The notes: generated by a model not told the origin, from the letters alone. A stretch of DNA of 64,000 nt from Pseudidiomarina sp. CB1 (GCF_024752025.1 NZ_JANTPU010000001.1:1054001-1118000); one strand, 5' to 3'; shown: positions 27,409 to 36,531, counted from the stretch's first letter. Translations and numbers: made by a program.

Positions 27409-28226
27409 CAACAATTGCTTTTTTAGGTTATGGCGATATCGCCGAACGCACCAGCTCGCTGTTACAGTTTGCTGGATTTACGCAAATGCGTGGTATGTGT
27501 CGTCATCCCGACAATAAGAACAATCCCGCCCATATAGAGCTACTCGCTGGCGATGCGAGTAACGCTGCTGACGTCGAGCGTTTGATTGATGCTGATGTCG
27601 ATGTTGTGGTTATTACCTTAACGCCAAACCGAAAGTCGGAAGATCCGTATTTCGACGGCTATGTGCTACCCTGTCGGCTGTTGCAGCATCAATTACAAAG
27701 CCAGGGATTAAGACCCCGTATTATCTATATTTCGAGCACGGGTGTTTATGATCAGCGTAATGGCGAGTGGGTTGATGAGCGTACACCGGCAGAGCCAAGT
27801 GATCACCACGGTCAGATGTTACTTCAAGCCGAACAGACCATCGCCACCGCAACCGACCAAGTAAGCATTTTGCGTTGTTCAGGGATTTATGGGCCAAACC
27901 GCACGCGGCTTGCTGAGATGCTCATTTCGGGCGAAGCGGTCATTACACCAGCATGGACGAATCGAATTCACGCCGACGATGTCGCGGGCTTTATCGCGTT
28001 TTTGATTCAGCATCCCGATAAACAGCAACCCATGTTCCTCGTATCGGATGATGAGCCGTTACCGCAAGAGGATGCTTATGGTCGCTTAGCTGAGCGCTTG
28101 GGAGTCGATTTGAGCACCTTTCCACGCAGTGATGATATTGGTCGTCGAGGGAGTAAGCGAATTAGTAACCGCTTACTGCGGGCAAGCGGTTACCAATTGC
28201 AACATCCGACCTATACGCCGCGCTGA
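27405..28226 (+). CDS. NAD(P)-binding epimerase-like protein (YeeZ type)
   Basis: A 273-residue Rossmann-fold protein of the extended SDR group. The ATG at 27405 overlaps the ZIP stop. The dinucleotide loop is FLGYGDIAER, and ISSTGVYDQRNGEWVDE is the signature of YeeZ-like proteins. The usual active-site YxxxK is not obvious, as in other members of this branch. The substrate is unknown. Confidence 0.85.
   Translation: MTTIAFLGYGDIAERTSSLLQFAGFTQMRGMCRHPDNKNNPAHIELLAGDASNAADVERLIDADVDVVVITLTPNRKSEDPYFDGYVLPCRLLQHQLQSQGLRPRIIYISSTGVYDQRNGEWVDERTPAEPSDHHGQMLLQAEQTIATATDQVSILRCSGIYGPNRTRLAEMLISGEAVITPAWTNRIHADDVAGFIAFLIQHPDKQQPMFLVSDDEPLPQEDAYGRLAERLGVDLSTFPRSDDIGRRGSKRISNRLLRASGYQLQHPTYTPR
28165..28193. 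repeat. Inverted repeat inside the end of the SDR gene
   Basis: A perfect 10-bp inverted repeat, GTAACCGCTT (28165-28174) and AAGCGGTTAC (28184-28193), with a 9-nt loop, 33 bp before the SDR stop and 42 bp beyond the convergent nadA stop. Neither strand has a T-run after it. It may slow convergent transcription, or be chance. Confidence 0.4.
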
Positions 28227-28234
28227 TCGGGCGC

Positions 28235-29284
28235 TTAGGTCTTTTTGAAGTTCAACATACGCTGTAATGGCCGCATCGCCTGCTCAGCGAGTGTCGGGTC
28301 GACATGAATCTCATGCGTCGCACCACCATGCTCTAATGCTTCCGCAATGGCTACAAGGCCATTCATTGCCATCCACGGACAATGGGCGCAGCTACGACAG
28401 GTAGCTCCTGCGCCAGCGGTCGGTGCTTCAATGAAATGCTTGCCTGGTGACAGCTGCTGCATCTTGTAAAAAATACCGCGGTCGGTCGCTACAATAAAGG
28501 TATCGTTCGGGAGCTCTTGGCTGGCTTTGATCAACTGCGAGGTCGAACCCACCGCATCGGCCATTTCTACCACATGAGCTGGCGACTCTGGGTGCACCAA
28601 AATGGCCGCTTCTGGATAAACTTTCTTCAGATCTTCTAAGGCCTTGGTCTTGAATTCATCATGCACTACACAAGCACCCTGCCACATGATCATGTCGGCA
28701 CCGGTCTGCTTCTGAATGTAGTTACCTAAATGTTTGTCGGGGCCCCAAAGAATGGTCTCTCCTTCGGCATCAAGGTGATCAACAATATCCAAAGCAATGC
28801 TCGAAGTCACAACCCAATCTGCGCGCGCTTTTACTGCAGCTGAGGTATTCGCATATACCACAACTGTACGCTCAGGATGTGCGTCACAGAACGCCGAAAA
28901 TTCTTCGATTGGGCAACCGATATCAAGTGAACAGGTAGCTTCTAACGTTGGCATCAGAACGGTTTTATGAGGCGTGAGGATTTTCGCTGTCTCACCCATA
29001 AATTTAACGCCAGCGACAATCAAAGTATCGGCGTCATGATTAGCACCAAATCGCGCCATCTCGAGTGAATCCGCAACGCAGCCACCCGTCTCTTCGGCCA
29101 ATGCCTGAATTTCAGGATCGGTATAATAGTGTGCTACTAGCACCGCATTCTTGTCTTTTAGCAACTGCTTGATGCGCGCAATATAAGCCGCTTTATCAGT
29201 GTCGCTTAAGGGTTTTGGTTTGGCCGGAAACGCATAGTCGAGTTGATCGATAACGCGTGCCTGGATCTCTTCTGTGATACTCAT
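28235..29284 (-). CDS. nadA: Quinolinate synthase NadA
   Basis: A 349-residue enzyme of NAD synthesis that condenses iminoaspartate with dihydroxyacetone phosphate to quinolinate. The 4Fe-4S ligands expected in the family are visible in [10 protein letters not shown], in [12 protein letters not shown] and in the C-terminal [13 protein letters not shown] cluster. It lies 70 bp beyond two tRNA-Lys genes on the same strand and is convergent with the SDR gene, with 8 bp between stops. Confidence 0.96.
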   Translation of the reverse strand: MSITEEIQARVIDQLDYAFPAKPKPLSDTDKAAYIARIKQLLKDKNAVLVAHYYTDPEIQALAEETGGCVADSLEMARFGANHDADTLIVAGVKFMGETAKILTPHKTVLMPTLEATCSLDIGCPIEEFSAFCDAHPERTVVVYANTSAAVKARADWVVTSSIALDIVDHLDAEGETILWGPDKHLGNYIQKQTGADMIMWQGACVVHDEFKTKALEDLKKVYPEAAILVHPESPAHVVEMADAVGSTSQLIKASQELPNDTFIVATDRGIFYKMQQLSPGKHFIEAPTAGAGATCRSCAHCPWMAMNGLVAIAEALEHGGATHEIHVDPTLAEQAMRPLQRMLNFKKT

Positions 29285-29354
29285 GCTGCTACTTCACCAC
29301 ATGCAAAAAAGGTTCGGGTAGTATACTGCAAAAAGGGACTTGGGTAAAAAATCG

Positions 29355-29430
29355 TGGTGGGTCGTGCAGGATTCGAACCTGCGACCAATTGATTAAAAGT
29401 CAACTGCTCTACCAACTGAGCTAACGACCC
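29355..29430 (-). tRNA. tRNA-Lys (TTT), second of tandem pair
   Basis: A 76-nt tRNA with acceptor GGGTCGT / ACGACCC, anticodon loop CTTTTAA (anticodon TTT), T-arm GCAGG-TTCGAAT-CCTGC and encoded CCA. It is identical to the copy 29 bp upstream and probably shares one transcript with it. Confidence 0.97.
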
Positions 29431-29459
29431 ACGACAGAAGAAGGGGATGATGAGAAGAT

Positions 29460-29535
29460 TGGTGGGTCGTGCAGGATTCGAACCTGCGACCAATTGATTA
29501 AAAGTCAACTGCTCTACCAACTGAGCTAACGACCC
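29460..29535 (-). tRNA. tRNA-Lys (TTT), first of tandem pair
   Basis: Identical in sequence to the copy at 29355-29430. It is nearest the promoter and probably transcribed as a dicistronic precursor. Confidence 0.97.
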
Positions 29536-29575
29536 AATCTCATCTGTTGCTGCTTATCAGCGGCAACGGCGGCAT

Positions 29576-29603
29576 AGTTTACTTAAAATGCCGCGCGTTG
29601 CAA
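29576..29603 (-). promoter_or_regulatory. Putative tRNA-Lys promoter
   Basis: On the minus strand, TTGCAA (29603-29598) and TAAACT (29581-29576) have a 16-bp spacer. The sequence after the -10 is GC-rich (ATGCCGCCG), like stringently controlled stable RNA promoters. It lies about 40 bp before the first tRNA. Confidence 0.5.
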
Positions 29604-29654
29604 CTGCAATTTGCAGATATACGGTGCGTTTGCTCAATTAGCGAACACTTCGCG

Positions 29655-29674
29655 TAAAAAACCACAGGCTTTTT
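29655..29674 (-). terminator. Possible weak terminator of the tol-pal operon
   Basis: On the minus strand, AAAGCC-TGT-GGTTTT followed by TT overlaps the cpoB stop region. The stem is short with one G-T pair; a second small hairpin (GCGAA-GTG-TTCGC) follows. Confidence 0.35.
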
Positions 29675-30437
29675 ACAAATTTGCTAAGCGTTTCTCAGCT
29701 AATCCGGCCGGCGTACTGTTTGGGTACTCGCTAATAACCTTCTCAAAATAGCTACGTGCAAGCTGACTTTCACCTTGTTGTTGAGCAACGATACCCAACT
29801 TCAAAATACTGTCACCACGTTTATTGCTATCTGGGAATTGTTCCACCACAGCGGTGAATTCCTGCTTTGCTTCATCAAATTGACCTTCCGCATACAATAA
29901 CTGACCAAGCCAGTAATGTGCATTGGGAACATAAGTCGAATTTGGGAATTGCTGAATAAACTTACGGAACTCAGGAATCGCGGCATCGTAGCGACGATCT
30001 TCCATGACTAAGCGAATCGCTTTGTCATAGGCATCGTTTTCGCCTAAGTTGCTTGAGTATTCAACTCCGCCGGAAGCATTCGACGACGGTTGAGCAACCG
30101 TAGATGGCTCAGGGTTCACCGGTGTCGCTGCTAAACGACGATCGATTTCCTGATAAATTTCACGTTGCCGCTGCAAAATCTGCTCAAGCTGATAGGCATG
30201 CTCTTCGGTTTTGCCGCGCAAATCAGCGACTTCATCCTGTAAACTTGCCATTTGATCCAGCAGCGCCATTTGCGCAGCGTTACGTGCATCCATCACCCGT
30301 TCTAGTTGCTCTAAGCGTTCTTCGACACTGCCACTACCTAACTTAGACACCGGTGCCTGTGCGAACACGACACCGGGGACAACAAAGGCTAGCACTAGAC
30401 ATAATTTTTGCATTGGCTTAACCGTATATTGCTTCAT
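29673..30437 (-). CDS. cpoB: Tol-Pal cell division coordinator CpoB (YbgF)
   Basis: A 254-residue periplasmic protein: signal peptide (cleavage near VVFAQA), an N-terminal coiled coil (about 38-100) used for trimerisation, a low-complexity linker, then TPR repeats (from about 130, AIRLVMEDRRYDAAIPEFRKF onward). In E. coli CpoB links Tol activity to peptidoglycan synthesis at the septum. It is the last gene of the tol-pal operon, 11 bp after pal. Confidence 0.94.
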   Translation of the reverse strand: MKQYTVKPMQKLCLVLAFVVPGVVFAQAPVSKLGSGSVEERLEQLERVMDARNAAQMALLDQMASLQDEVADLRGKTEEHAYQLEQILQRQREIYQEIDRRLAATPVNPEPSTVAQPSSNASGGVEYSSNLGENDAYDKAIRLVMEDRRYDAAIPEFRKFIQQFPNSTYVPNAHYWLGQLLYAEGQFDEAKQEFTAVVEQFPDSNKRGDSILKLGIVAQQQGESQLARSYFEKVISEYPNSTPAGLAEKRLANL

Positions 30438-30448
30438 TTAAATGGTGC

Positions 30449-30985
30449 TTAGTAAACCAGTACACCGCGACGATTTTTTGCGTACGCCGACTGAGTAGAA
30501 GCATTTACCAATGGTTTTTCTTCACCGTAAGACACGGTTTCCATTTGGTTTGAGCTTACACCCAGGTTTTGCAGGTACTGTGCTACTGCCTTCGCACGAC
30601 GCTCACCGAGAGCGATGTTGTATTCTGGCGTACCGCGCTCATCTGCGTGGCCTTCGATGGTGACCGTGACATTCGGGTTTTGCACTAAGAAGTCAGCGTG
30701 CTCAGAGAGCATCTGGCCGTATTCAGAGCTTACACGTGAATCATCAAACGCAAAGTAAACAATGTTTTCTTGGCGCAAAGTTTCCATCTGTTCAGCACGG
30801 ATTTCTTCAGGAGTCTTAGCGCGCTCCGCAGCATCCAGCTCAACACCAGAACCTTGTTGGTCTTGTTGTTGCTGATTGGTTTGTTGATTTGCTGCGTCAT
30901 CGGCACCTTGGCTTGAGCTACAGGCAGCCAAAGTCAACATAGGTACGGCGATTAGCAGGCTTTTTAGTAACTGGTTTGCGTTCAT
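30449..30985 (-). CDS. pal: Peptidoglycan-associated lipoprotein Pal
   Basis: A 178-residue outer membrane lipoprotein with lipobox LTLAAC (Cys22), a Gln/Asn-rich linker (about 25-50) and an OmpA-like domain whose peptidoglycan-binding core reads VTIEGHADERGTPEYNIALGERRA. It connects the outer membrane to the cell wall and is moved to the division site by Tol. It follows tolB by 58 bp. Confidence 0.97.
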   Translation of the reverse strand: MNANQLLKSLLIAVPMLTLAACSSSQGADDAANQQTNQQQQDQQGSGVELDAAERAKTPEEIRAEQMETLRQENIVYFAFDDSRVSSEYGQMLSEHADFLVQNPNVTVTIEGHADERGTPEYNIALGERRAKAVAQYLQNLGVSSNQMETVSYGEEKPLVNASTQSAYAKNRRGVLVY

Positions 30986-31043
30986 GTCCGCGATCCTTAG
31001 TTCTCTGTTTAATTAATATTTTTAGGGTTCGTTCTGTATAAAA

Positions 31044-32405
31044 CTAGCGTAAATATGGCGACCACGAAGGCGACTTAACTTCACCTTCACGGGCTGGCAA
31101 ACGCGCCTTAAAACGACCGTCTACCGAAACCAACGCCAACACCTGTTGGTTGTTATGAGTGGTACTGTAAATCACCATACTGCCATTTGGCGCTAAACTT
31201 GGTGATTCATCCAACGACGTTTGCGTTAGAATTTGCAGGTTACCACTCGGATAATCTTGCTTAGCAATATGATAGTTGCCTTGCGTACGATTTACCATGA
31301 CCACTTGTTGGCCATCAGGCGTGTAGGTACCGCCGAGGTTTTGTTCACCCTCGAAAGTAAGTCTACGCACCTGACCTGAATCTAAATTTACGCTATATAA
31401 CTGCGGTCTGCCACCCCTTTCTGAGGTGAATACGAGGGATTTTCCGTCAGGCGACCAATTCGGTTCTGTATCGATAGCGTGATGCCGCGTTACTCGGTTC
31501 AGCTGCTTGCTTGCAACATCCATTGTATAGAGCTCAGGATTGCCATCTTTCGATAACACCATCGCCAGCGTGCGCCCATCCGGAGACCAAACTGGACTGC
31601 TATTAATCCCCGAAAATGATGTCATCTTTTCACGCCGGGTAGTGTAGATGTCTTGGACAAAGATTTCTGGGCGCTTGTTTTCAAAACTCACGTAGGCAAG
31701 CTTGTTACCGTCCGGCGACCACGATGGTGACATTAGCGGCTCAGGACTACGTAGCAACACCTTTTCGTTATAGCCGTCATAATCAGCCACCACCAGTTCA
31801 TAAGGCTTTTCGCGGTTGTGGTTGACCGTGACGTAGGCGATGCGCGTCATGAATGCGCCAGGATCGCCTGTCATCGTTTCATAAAAAACATCTGAGATTC
31901 GGTGCGCGTACTGACGGAACTGATCACCGTTGATCACGCTGCGACGCGCATCAAGAATATGATCATTTGAACTTACCAGTTCACCGCCACGCAACACACG
32001 TGAGCCACTGGTAATTTGCCCGCGCAATACGTCAATAATTTGAAAAGCGACGGTGTAGCGATCCACTGCATACGGTTCGATGGTTCCCACCAAAACGGCT
32101 TCCACGCCTAGACTCGCCCAACTCGGGTAGTCAATTTCTTCCTCTGAGCTTGGCATTTGCGGCATCGCATTGGTCGGTATCGGGTTAAATTTACCGCTAC
32201 GCATTAAATCTGCTGCAATGACTTGCGTCAGCCCCTCAGGCGCGGGGCCGTCACCTAACCACCGAAACGGTACGACTGCGATCGGACGTGCACTATCGAT
32301 ACCGTCAGTGATAACGATTTCAAGTGAGGCCTTGGCCGGACGATACATTAAGCTCACCACAATTGCGGTGACTAAAACAAATGCTAGCTTTTTCATCATA
32401 CTCAT
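31044..32405 (-). CDS. tolB: Tol-Pal periplasmic protein TolB
   Basis: A 453-residue protein with a Sec signal (ending near KAS), an N-terminal alpha/beta domain and a six-bladed beta-propeller marked by repeated SPDGxxLAY/SPDGKSL motifs (about residues 225-420). TolB exchanges between Pal and TolA. It starts 20 bp after tolA. Confidence 0.97.
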   Translation of the reverse strand: MSMMKKLAFVLVTAIVVSLMYRPAKASLEIVITDGIDSARPIAVVPFRWLGDGPAPEGLTQVIAADLMRSGKFNPIPTNAMPQMPSSEEEIDYPSWASLGVEAVLVGTIEPYAVDRYTVAFQIIDVLRGQITSGSRVLRGGELVSSNDHILDARRSVINGDQFRQYAHRISDVFYETMTGDPGAFMTRIAYVTVNHNREKPYELVVADYDGYNEKVLLRSPEPLMSPSWSPDGNKLAYVSFENKRPEIFVQDIYTTRREKMTSFSGINSSPVWSPDGRTLAMVLSKDGNPELYTMDVASKQLNRVTRHHAIDTEPNWSPDGKSLVFTSERGGRPQLYSVNLDSGQVRRLTFEGEQNLGGTYTPDGQQVVMVNRTQGNYHIAKQDYPSGNLQILTQTSLDESPSLAPNGSMVIYSTTHNNQQVLALVSVDGRFKARLPAREGEVKSPSWSPYLR

Positions 32406-32425
32406 GGGCGTTGCTACTTCATTGT

Positions 32426-33349
32426 TTAGTTAAATTCAGGAGCGAAGGTCAAATTAATATCTTTCATCTTCGCGAAAACTTCAGGGTCTTCAGATACAGG
32501 TAGTGTACCTGCTTTTAGCACCGCATTCTCGGTTGCTTTACAAACGCCTGGGTCACCACTTACACGATTCACTGAAATCACGAAACCACTGGACGCTAAG
32601 CGAATATTAACCACGCACTGCTTGCCTTGCATCGACGGGTCAGAAATCAGGTTGCGCTGAATCGTCGCCTTAATCAAGTTAGTATATTTACCCAACTCGC
32701 TTTGAATTTGTCGACTGCGAGCGGCGGCTCGTGCCTGACGCTCGCGCTCCAACTCTTCTTGCATCTGGCGCTCACGCTCCGCTCGCGCACGCTCTTCGGC
32801 TGCTTTGCGTTTACGCTCTTCTTCACGACGACGCTCTTCAGCTTCGCGGCGCTTACGCTCTTCTTCCGCCTTACGTGCGGCCTCTTCTTCAGCTTTGCGA
32901 CGCTGCTCAGCTTCTGCCGCCTTGCGTTCAGCTTCACGCTGTTGTTTCAGCGCAGCTTCTTTCTCTTTCGCCAACCGCTCTCGCTCGGCACGCTGTTGCG
33001 CTTCAAGCTCACGTTGACGTTGCTGTTCTGCTTCGCGCTGACGTTTTGCTTGCTCGGCACGACGCTCGAGTTCCGCAATTTCATCTCTGCGCTGTTGCTC
33101 AGCCGCACGAATTTCCTCAAGCTGCTGCTCAACTTTTGCCTTATCGACAGTGGCGGCCTTCACAATCTCTTCCTGTGGCACAACCTCTTCCGAGAGAGGC
33201 GCGTCAAGCGTTACTTCCATCGCCTCGGGCGTACTTGGTGAAAACTTAAAACCCGCGACTAAAATAATAACCACACCTAAGTGCAGCGCCACCGATAGAA
33301 GCAGTGGAACGGTCATTTCCTGCGGCCATGTATAGTTACCCTTCTTCAC
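32426..33349 (-). CDS. tolA: Tol-Pal inner membrane protein TolA
   Basis: A 307-residue protein with one N-terminal helix (about 15-35), a long alpha-helical domain made of Ala-, Glu-, Lys- and Arg-rich repeats (about 60-215) and a C-terminal TolA-III domain (about 216-307) with the disulfide pair in [10 protein letters not shown] and DPGVCKATE. The helical domain spans the periplasm. The repeats create long false open frames on the other strand. Confidence 0.96.
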   Translation of the reverse strand: MKKGNYTWPQEMTVPLLLSVALHLGVVIILVAGFKFSPSTPEAMEVTLDAPLSEEVVPQEEIVKAATVDKAKVEQQLEEIRAAEQQRRDEIAELERRAEQAKRQREAEQQRQRELEAQQRAERERLAKEKEAALKQQREAERKAAEAEQRRKAEEEAARKAEEERKRREAEERRREEERKRKAAEERARAERERQMQEELERERQARAAARSRQIQSELGKYTNLIKATIQRNLISDPSMQGKQCVVNIRLASSGFVISVNRVSGDPGVCKATENAVLKAGTLPVSEDPEVFAKMKDINLTFAPEFN

Positions 33350-33360
33350 ATGCGCCTCGC

Positions 33361-33801
33361 TTAACCGTCGGTGTCTTCAGTCATTAAGCCCACAGATTCA
33401 ATCCCCAACTGCTGCAATAATGCCATTAATTGAATCACTTGATTGTAGGAAACAGCACCATCTCCATTTACCATAAAGCGTGTTTCCGGATCGTTAATCA
33501 ACTGCGCTTGCACCCGTGCTGCCAAAGTTTCCAGCGGCAAAGGCTCATTTGGGTCGCCAATATTATTAATTGAATTAATAAAATACTGACCATCACGGTT
33601 CACAGACACAATCACCGGCGGCTTACTTTCTTTGTCCAGCGGCTCGGCATTGGCGTTAGGCAAATCAACTTGCACGCCTTGCGTGATCAACGGTGCTGTT
33701 ACCATAAAAATAATCAGCAACACTAACATCACGTCGATGTAAGGTACGACGTTGATCTCGGAAACTGGCTTACGCCGTTTTCGATTCGACGTCATCATCA
33801 T
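33361..33801 (-). CDS. tolR: Tol-Pal proton-channel subunit TolR
   Basis: A 146-residue ExbD/TolR protein with one membrane helix containing the critical aspartate (NVVPYIDVMLVLLIIFMV), followed by a periplasmic domain. It pairs with TolQ to use the proton gradient. Its start overlaps the tolQ stop by 4 bp. Confidence 0.97.
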   Translation of the reverse strand: MMMTSNRKRRKPVSEINVVPYIDVMLVLLIIFMVTAPLITQGVQVDLPNANAEPLDKESKPPVIVSVNRDGQYFINSINNIGDPNEPLPLETLAARVQAQLINDPETRFMVNGDGAVSYNQVIQLMALLQQLGIESVGLMTEDTDG

Positions 33802-34499
33802 GAGGCATTACTCGCTGCTGCTTTAGGTTGAGCGCTTTGGCGCTGTAAAATCGCCAACAACTCATCCATAAAGTTAAGGTATTGGTTATCTACTTTTTCA
33901 ACTCGGTTAGCAAAACGGTTATAGGCAATAACCGCCGGAATCGCCGCAAACAAACCCATGGCTGTTGCGATCAACGCTTCGGCAATGCCCGGAGCAACCA
34001 TCGCAAGGGTTGCTTGCTGCACCGCACCCAAACCAATAAAAGCGTTCATAATCCCCCACACCGTGCCAAACAGACCGACATAAGGACTAATCGAACCAAT
34101 AGTTGCGAGTAAACTAAGGTTATGCTCGAGGCGATCGACTTCACGCGAGTGCACTACACGCATCGCACGGTACGAGGCCTCTAAAACTTGTTGCTGGCTT
34201 AACGCAGCATTACTGCGCAATCGCGCGAATTCTTTAAACCCCGCATAGAACAACTTTTCCATGCCATTTGCGTTTTGAGCGCGCGCGCCAATTTCTTGAT
34301 AGAGCCGCGCCAAGTCGACGCCAGACCAGAAACGATCTTCAAACGCCGTCGCTTGCTGACTTGCGGTTTGAATAATTTTCTTCCGTTGAAAGATCATCAT
34401 CCAACCGAACACCGAAAAAGCAAGCAACATCAGCATGACTAACTGAACTACAAAACTCGCTTCAAGAATCAACGCAGTGATCGACATTTCAGCTTGCAC
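33798..34499 (-). CDS. tolQ: Tol-Pal proton-channel subunit TolQ
   Basis: A 233-residue MotA/TolQ/ExbB protein with three membrane helices. Helices two and three, around GLFGTVWGIMNAFIGLG and GLFAAIPAVIAYNRF, form the proton channel with TolR. It overlaps ybgC by 11 bp. Confidence 0.97.
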   Translation of the reverse strand: MQAEMSITALILEASFVVQLVMLMLLAFSVFGWMMIFQRKKIIQTASQQATAFEDRFWSGVDLARLYQEIGARAQNANGMEKLFYAGFKEFARLRSNAALSQQQVLEASYRAMRVVHSREVDRLEHNLSLLATIGSISPYVGLFGTVWGIMNAFIGLGAVQQATLAMVAPGIAEALIATAMGLFAAIPAVIAYNRFANRVEKVDNQYLNFMDELLAILQRQSAQPKAAASNAS

Positions 34500-34914
34500 G
34501 CTTAAGCACCTCTATTATTTCTGTTGGCATCGGTACCGCCCGAACGGCGTCACCGTCTTCCCCTAAATTCACACAGGCCGCTTTGACCTGAGCCTGACAT
34601 AAAACTGTGCCTTGTTGATTCAGCACTTGTTGTGTAAACACGACCGAGGCGCGTTTCAACCGTTCGACCACAACGGTTACACGCAGTTCATCGTTAAATC
34701 GTGCAGGCCGTAATAAATCCATATGGACCTGCCGAACCACAAAACCTAGCCGATGAGCTAACCAAGTATCCTGTTCTATTCCCAATGAGCGTAACCATTC
34801 TGTTCTGGCGCGCTCAAGGAATTTGAGATAGTTGGCATAATATACGATACCGCCGGCATCTGTGTCTTCATAGTACACTCGGATCGGCCACGAAAATGCA
34901 TTTGCTTCGACCAT
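34489..34914 (-). CDS. ybgC: Tol-Pal-associated acyl-CoA thioesterase YbgC
   Basis: A 141-residue hotdog-fold thioesterase. The catalytic signature YYEDTDAGGIVYYANYLKF (about 14-32) includes the family aspartate. It heads the tol-pal operon, as in E. coli, and hydrolyses short acyl-CoAs; it has also been linked to phospholipid metabolism. Confidence 0.95.
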   Translation of the reverse strand: MVEANAFSWPIRVYYEDTDAGGIVYYANYLKFLERARTEWLRSLGIEQDTWLAHRLGFVVRQVHMDLLRPARFNDELRVTVVVERLKRASVVFTQQVLNQQGTVLCQAQVKAACVNLGEDGDAVRAVPMPTEIIEVLKRAS

Positions 34915-35065
34915 ACTTGCAAGCTTTCCTCTATTTCAGTGAATGCGCAACCTTGCAACGCTCAAAGTTTATGTAAATTTTTTGCATGATTAAAAAGTAG
35001 CCAGACATTTTTTTATTTAACCAATTTTACCAAAAATCATTATTCCATTGATTTAATTAACTATT

Positions 35066-35080
35066 TTTGGTCTTACCAAT
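35066..35080 (-). promoter_or_regulatory. PdhR/LldR-like GntR operator
   Basis: On the minus strand it reads ATTGGT-AAG-ACCAAA, 14 of 15 positions of the PdhR box ATTGGTnnnACCAAT, with the same AAG spacer as I recall for the E. coli pdhR operator. It lies about 150 bp upstream of ybgC and 77 bp upstream of the plus-strand sRNA promoter, so it could control either. The regulator gene is not in this window. Confidence 0.5.
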
Positions 35081-35156
35081 TTTAGTGTGTTTATTATTTA
35101 TTCACACGTTACATCATGCTATTAGTTTTTTTTATGCGAAGCGCAATTTTTCTCGT

Positions 35157-35184
35157 TTGAACAGATGTCCGACCTCCGTATAAT
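35157..35184 (+). promoter_or_regulatory. Strong sigma-70-like promoter of the candidate sRNA
   Basis: TTGAAC (35157-35162) and a perfect TATAAT (35179-35184) with a 16-bp spacer. No open reading frame with a ribosome site follows before the terminator. Confidence 0.7.
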
Positions 35185-35190
35185 GCGCTG

Positions 35191-35299
35191 CATATCAGTT
35201 ACGAAGAGACCGGTTGTCACTTCTTCCTGTTATTGTTCCCTGGATTTAACTTCCTTGTTGTTCTGTAGTTTTGGCCCGCTTCCCAGCGGGCTTTTTTTT
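35191..35299 (+). ncRNA. Candidate small regulatory RNA, about 109 nt
   Basis: The transcript would begin about 7 nt after a perfect TATAAT and end in a canonical terminator. Its 5' part can fold as GAAGA-GAC / GTC-ACT-TCTTC (about 35203-35226). A U- and C-rich single-stranded middle follows (about 35227-35270), then the terminator stem and eight Ts. This layout is typical of Hfq-dependent trans-acting sRNAs. I do not match it to Spot 42, RyhB, 6S or other well-known RNAs. The only frame through it starts with an ATG inside the -10 box, so it is not translated from this promoter. Confidence 0.6.
35274..35299 (+). terminator. Rho-independent terminator of the candidate sRNA
   Basis: Stem GCCCGCT / AGCGGGC with loop TCCC, then eight consecutive Ts (35292-35299). 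A BIME copy starts 11 bp later. Confidence 0.92.
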
Positions 35300-35310
35300 G
35301 TGCTTTTTTC

Positions 35311-35400
35311 GTAGCCCGTGGTTCTACCAAGGGGGGTATGCCGAATTCAACGAAAACGGTCAAAACGTCAGGTTAGACCCGTGGTAGAACCACGGGCTAC
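35311..35400. repeat. REP/BIME-type paired hairpin repeat, copy 2
   Basis: GTAG head, first arm CCCGTGG / CCAAGGG (one mismatch), core with CGAATTCAACG and CAAAACGTCAGG, second arm intact and ending CTAC. The last four bases overlap the ruvB stop codon, so the repeat supplies it. Its 48-bp core is the reverse complement of copy 3 with only two differences. Confidence 0.95.
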
Positions 35401-36407
35401 GATGAACCGTCTTTATCCAAGCCGAAGTGCGCGTAGGCGTGCGGTGTCGCAATTCGACCACGCGGCGTACGTTGCAAAAACCCCTGTTGTATCAGATACG
35501 GCTCTAACACATCTTCAATAGTATCTTTTTCTTCACCGACCGCCGCCGCAATGTTATCCAAACCGACTGGGCCACCCATAAATTTTTCTATGATGGCCAA
35601 TAGCAACTTCCGATCCATATAATCAAAGCCAGCTTCGTCGACATCAACCATTTTCAGAGCGGCAGAGGCAATCGGCAAATCAATCTTGCCATTGTTACGC
35701 ACTTCAGCAAAGTCACGTACACGCCGTAATAAGCGATTGGCGATGCGCGGTGTACCACGTGAACGTCGTGCGATCTCGCGCGCACCGGCATCGTCTAAAT
35801 CTAAGTTTAAATAGCTCGCTGAGCGTTGAATAATCGTCGTAAGTTCGGTCACATTATAAAATTCAAGTCGTTGCACGATGCCAAAACGATCACGCAGCGG
35901 CGAAGTTAACGCCCCTGCACGCGTCGTCGCACCTATGAGCGTGAATGGCGGTAAATCGAGTTTAATTGAACGTGCGGCAGGTCCTTCACCGATCATGATA
36001 TCTAACTGATAATCTTCCATCGCGGGATACAGGATTTCTTCAACCACCGGACTTAGGCGATGGATCTCGTCAATGAACAGTACATCATGCTCTTCGAGGT
36101 TGGTTAGTAACGCTGCTAAATCACCCGCTTTCTCCAGCACCGGTCCGGAAGTTTGGCGAATATTGACGTTCAGCTCGTTAGCAACAATATTCGCCAGCGT
36201 CGTCTTACCCAGTCCTGGCGGACCAAAAATCAGCAAATGATCGAGTGCCTCTTGCCGTTGCCGAGCCGCTTGAATAAAGATTTCCATTTGTTCGACCACA
36301 TGCTCTTGCCCGGTGTAATCGGCAAGTTTTTTGGGCCGAATTGCACGGTCGATGAGCTCGTCATCGCCTTGGGTTTGCGGCTGGTTAATACGGTCCGGTT
36401 CAATCAT
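35397..36407 (-). CDS. ruvB: Holliday junction helicase RuvB
   Basis: A 336-residue AAA+ ATPase that drives branch migration with RuvA. It has Walker [10 protein letters not shown], Walker [14 protein letters not shown], sensor 1 [12 protein letters not shown] and the arginine finger region [12 protein letters not shown], followed by a winged-helix domain. The reading frame ends ...GSS with TAG taken from BIME copy 2. A second, inverted BIME copy lies upstream, between ruvB and ruvA, so ruvB is bracketed by repeats although ruvA and ruvB usually sit close together. Confidence 0.98.
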   Translation of the reverse strand: MIEPDRINQPQTQGDDELIDRAIRPKKLADYTGQEHVVEQMEIFIQAARQRQEALDHLLIFGPPGLGKTTLANIVANELNVNIRQTSGPVLEKAGDLAALLTNLEEHDVLFIDEIHRLSPVVEEILYPAMEDYQLDIMIGEGPAARSIKLDLPPFTLIGATTRAGALTSPLRDRFGIVQRLEFYNVTELTTIIQRSASYLNLDLDDAGAREIARRSRGTPRIANRLLRRVRDFAEVRNNGKIDLPIASAALKMVDVDEAGFDYMDRKLLLAIIEKFMGGPVGLDNIAAAVGEEKDTIEDVLEPYLIQQGFLQRTPRGRIATPHAYAHFGLDKDGSS

Positions 36408-36443
36408 AAGAGCCTCAAAGGACGTTATTCGTTTCTCGTACAG

Positions 36444-36531
36444 GTACCCCGTGGTTCTACCACGGGTCTAACCTGACGTTTTGACCATTTTCGTTGGATT
36501 CGGCATACCCCGTGGTAGAACCACGGGTTAC
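36444..36531. repeat. REP/BIME-type paired hairpin repeat, copy 3
   Basis: Lies in the 163-bp ruvA-ruvB gap. The arms are CCCGTGG / CCACGGG on both sides, with heads altered to GTAC on the left and GTAA on the right. It is inverted relative to copy 2, with 46 of 48 core bases identical, and is separated from it by 1,043 bp. Confidence 0.94.

Larger units (their letters stand above)
34915..35190. other. AT-rich gene-free stretch upstream of ybgC
   Basis: No credible gene is present here on either strand. From about 34970 to 35150 the DNA is very AT-rich, with runs of T and A. It contains a FadR/PdhR-type palindrome, two direct copies of ACCAATTTTA, and ACCAAAAAT / ATTTTTGGT as a spaced inverted repeat. 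The ybgC-tol promoter should lie here on the minus strand, but AT richness gives several equal candidates, so I call none. Confidence 0.6.

Noticed and set aside
29281..29520. Minus-strand open frame with a repeated peptide (VEQLTFNQLVAGSNPARPT twice)
   Set aside because: It is the translation of the two tRNA-Lys genes and their flanks; no protein is expected.
32627..33249. Long plus-strand frames opposite tolA
   Set aside because: They are shadows of the Ala/Glu/Lys/Arg-rich helical repeats of TolA, with biased Leu/Phe composition and no start signals.
35183..35313. Short frame starting with ATG through the sRNA candidate and its terminator
   Set aside because: The ATG lies inside the TATAAT -10 box, there is no ribosome site, and the frame reads through the terminator.
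35311..36531. Possible CRISPR or transposon ends around ruvB
   Set aside because: The copies are inverted, kilobases apart and without spacers or a transposase; the REP/BIME explanation fits better.
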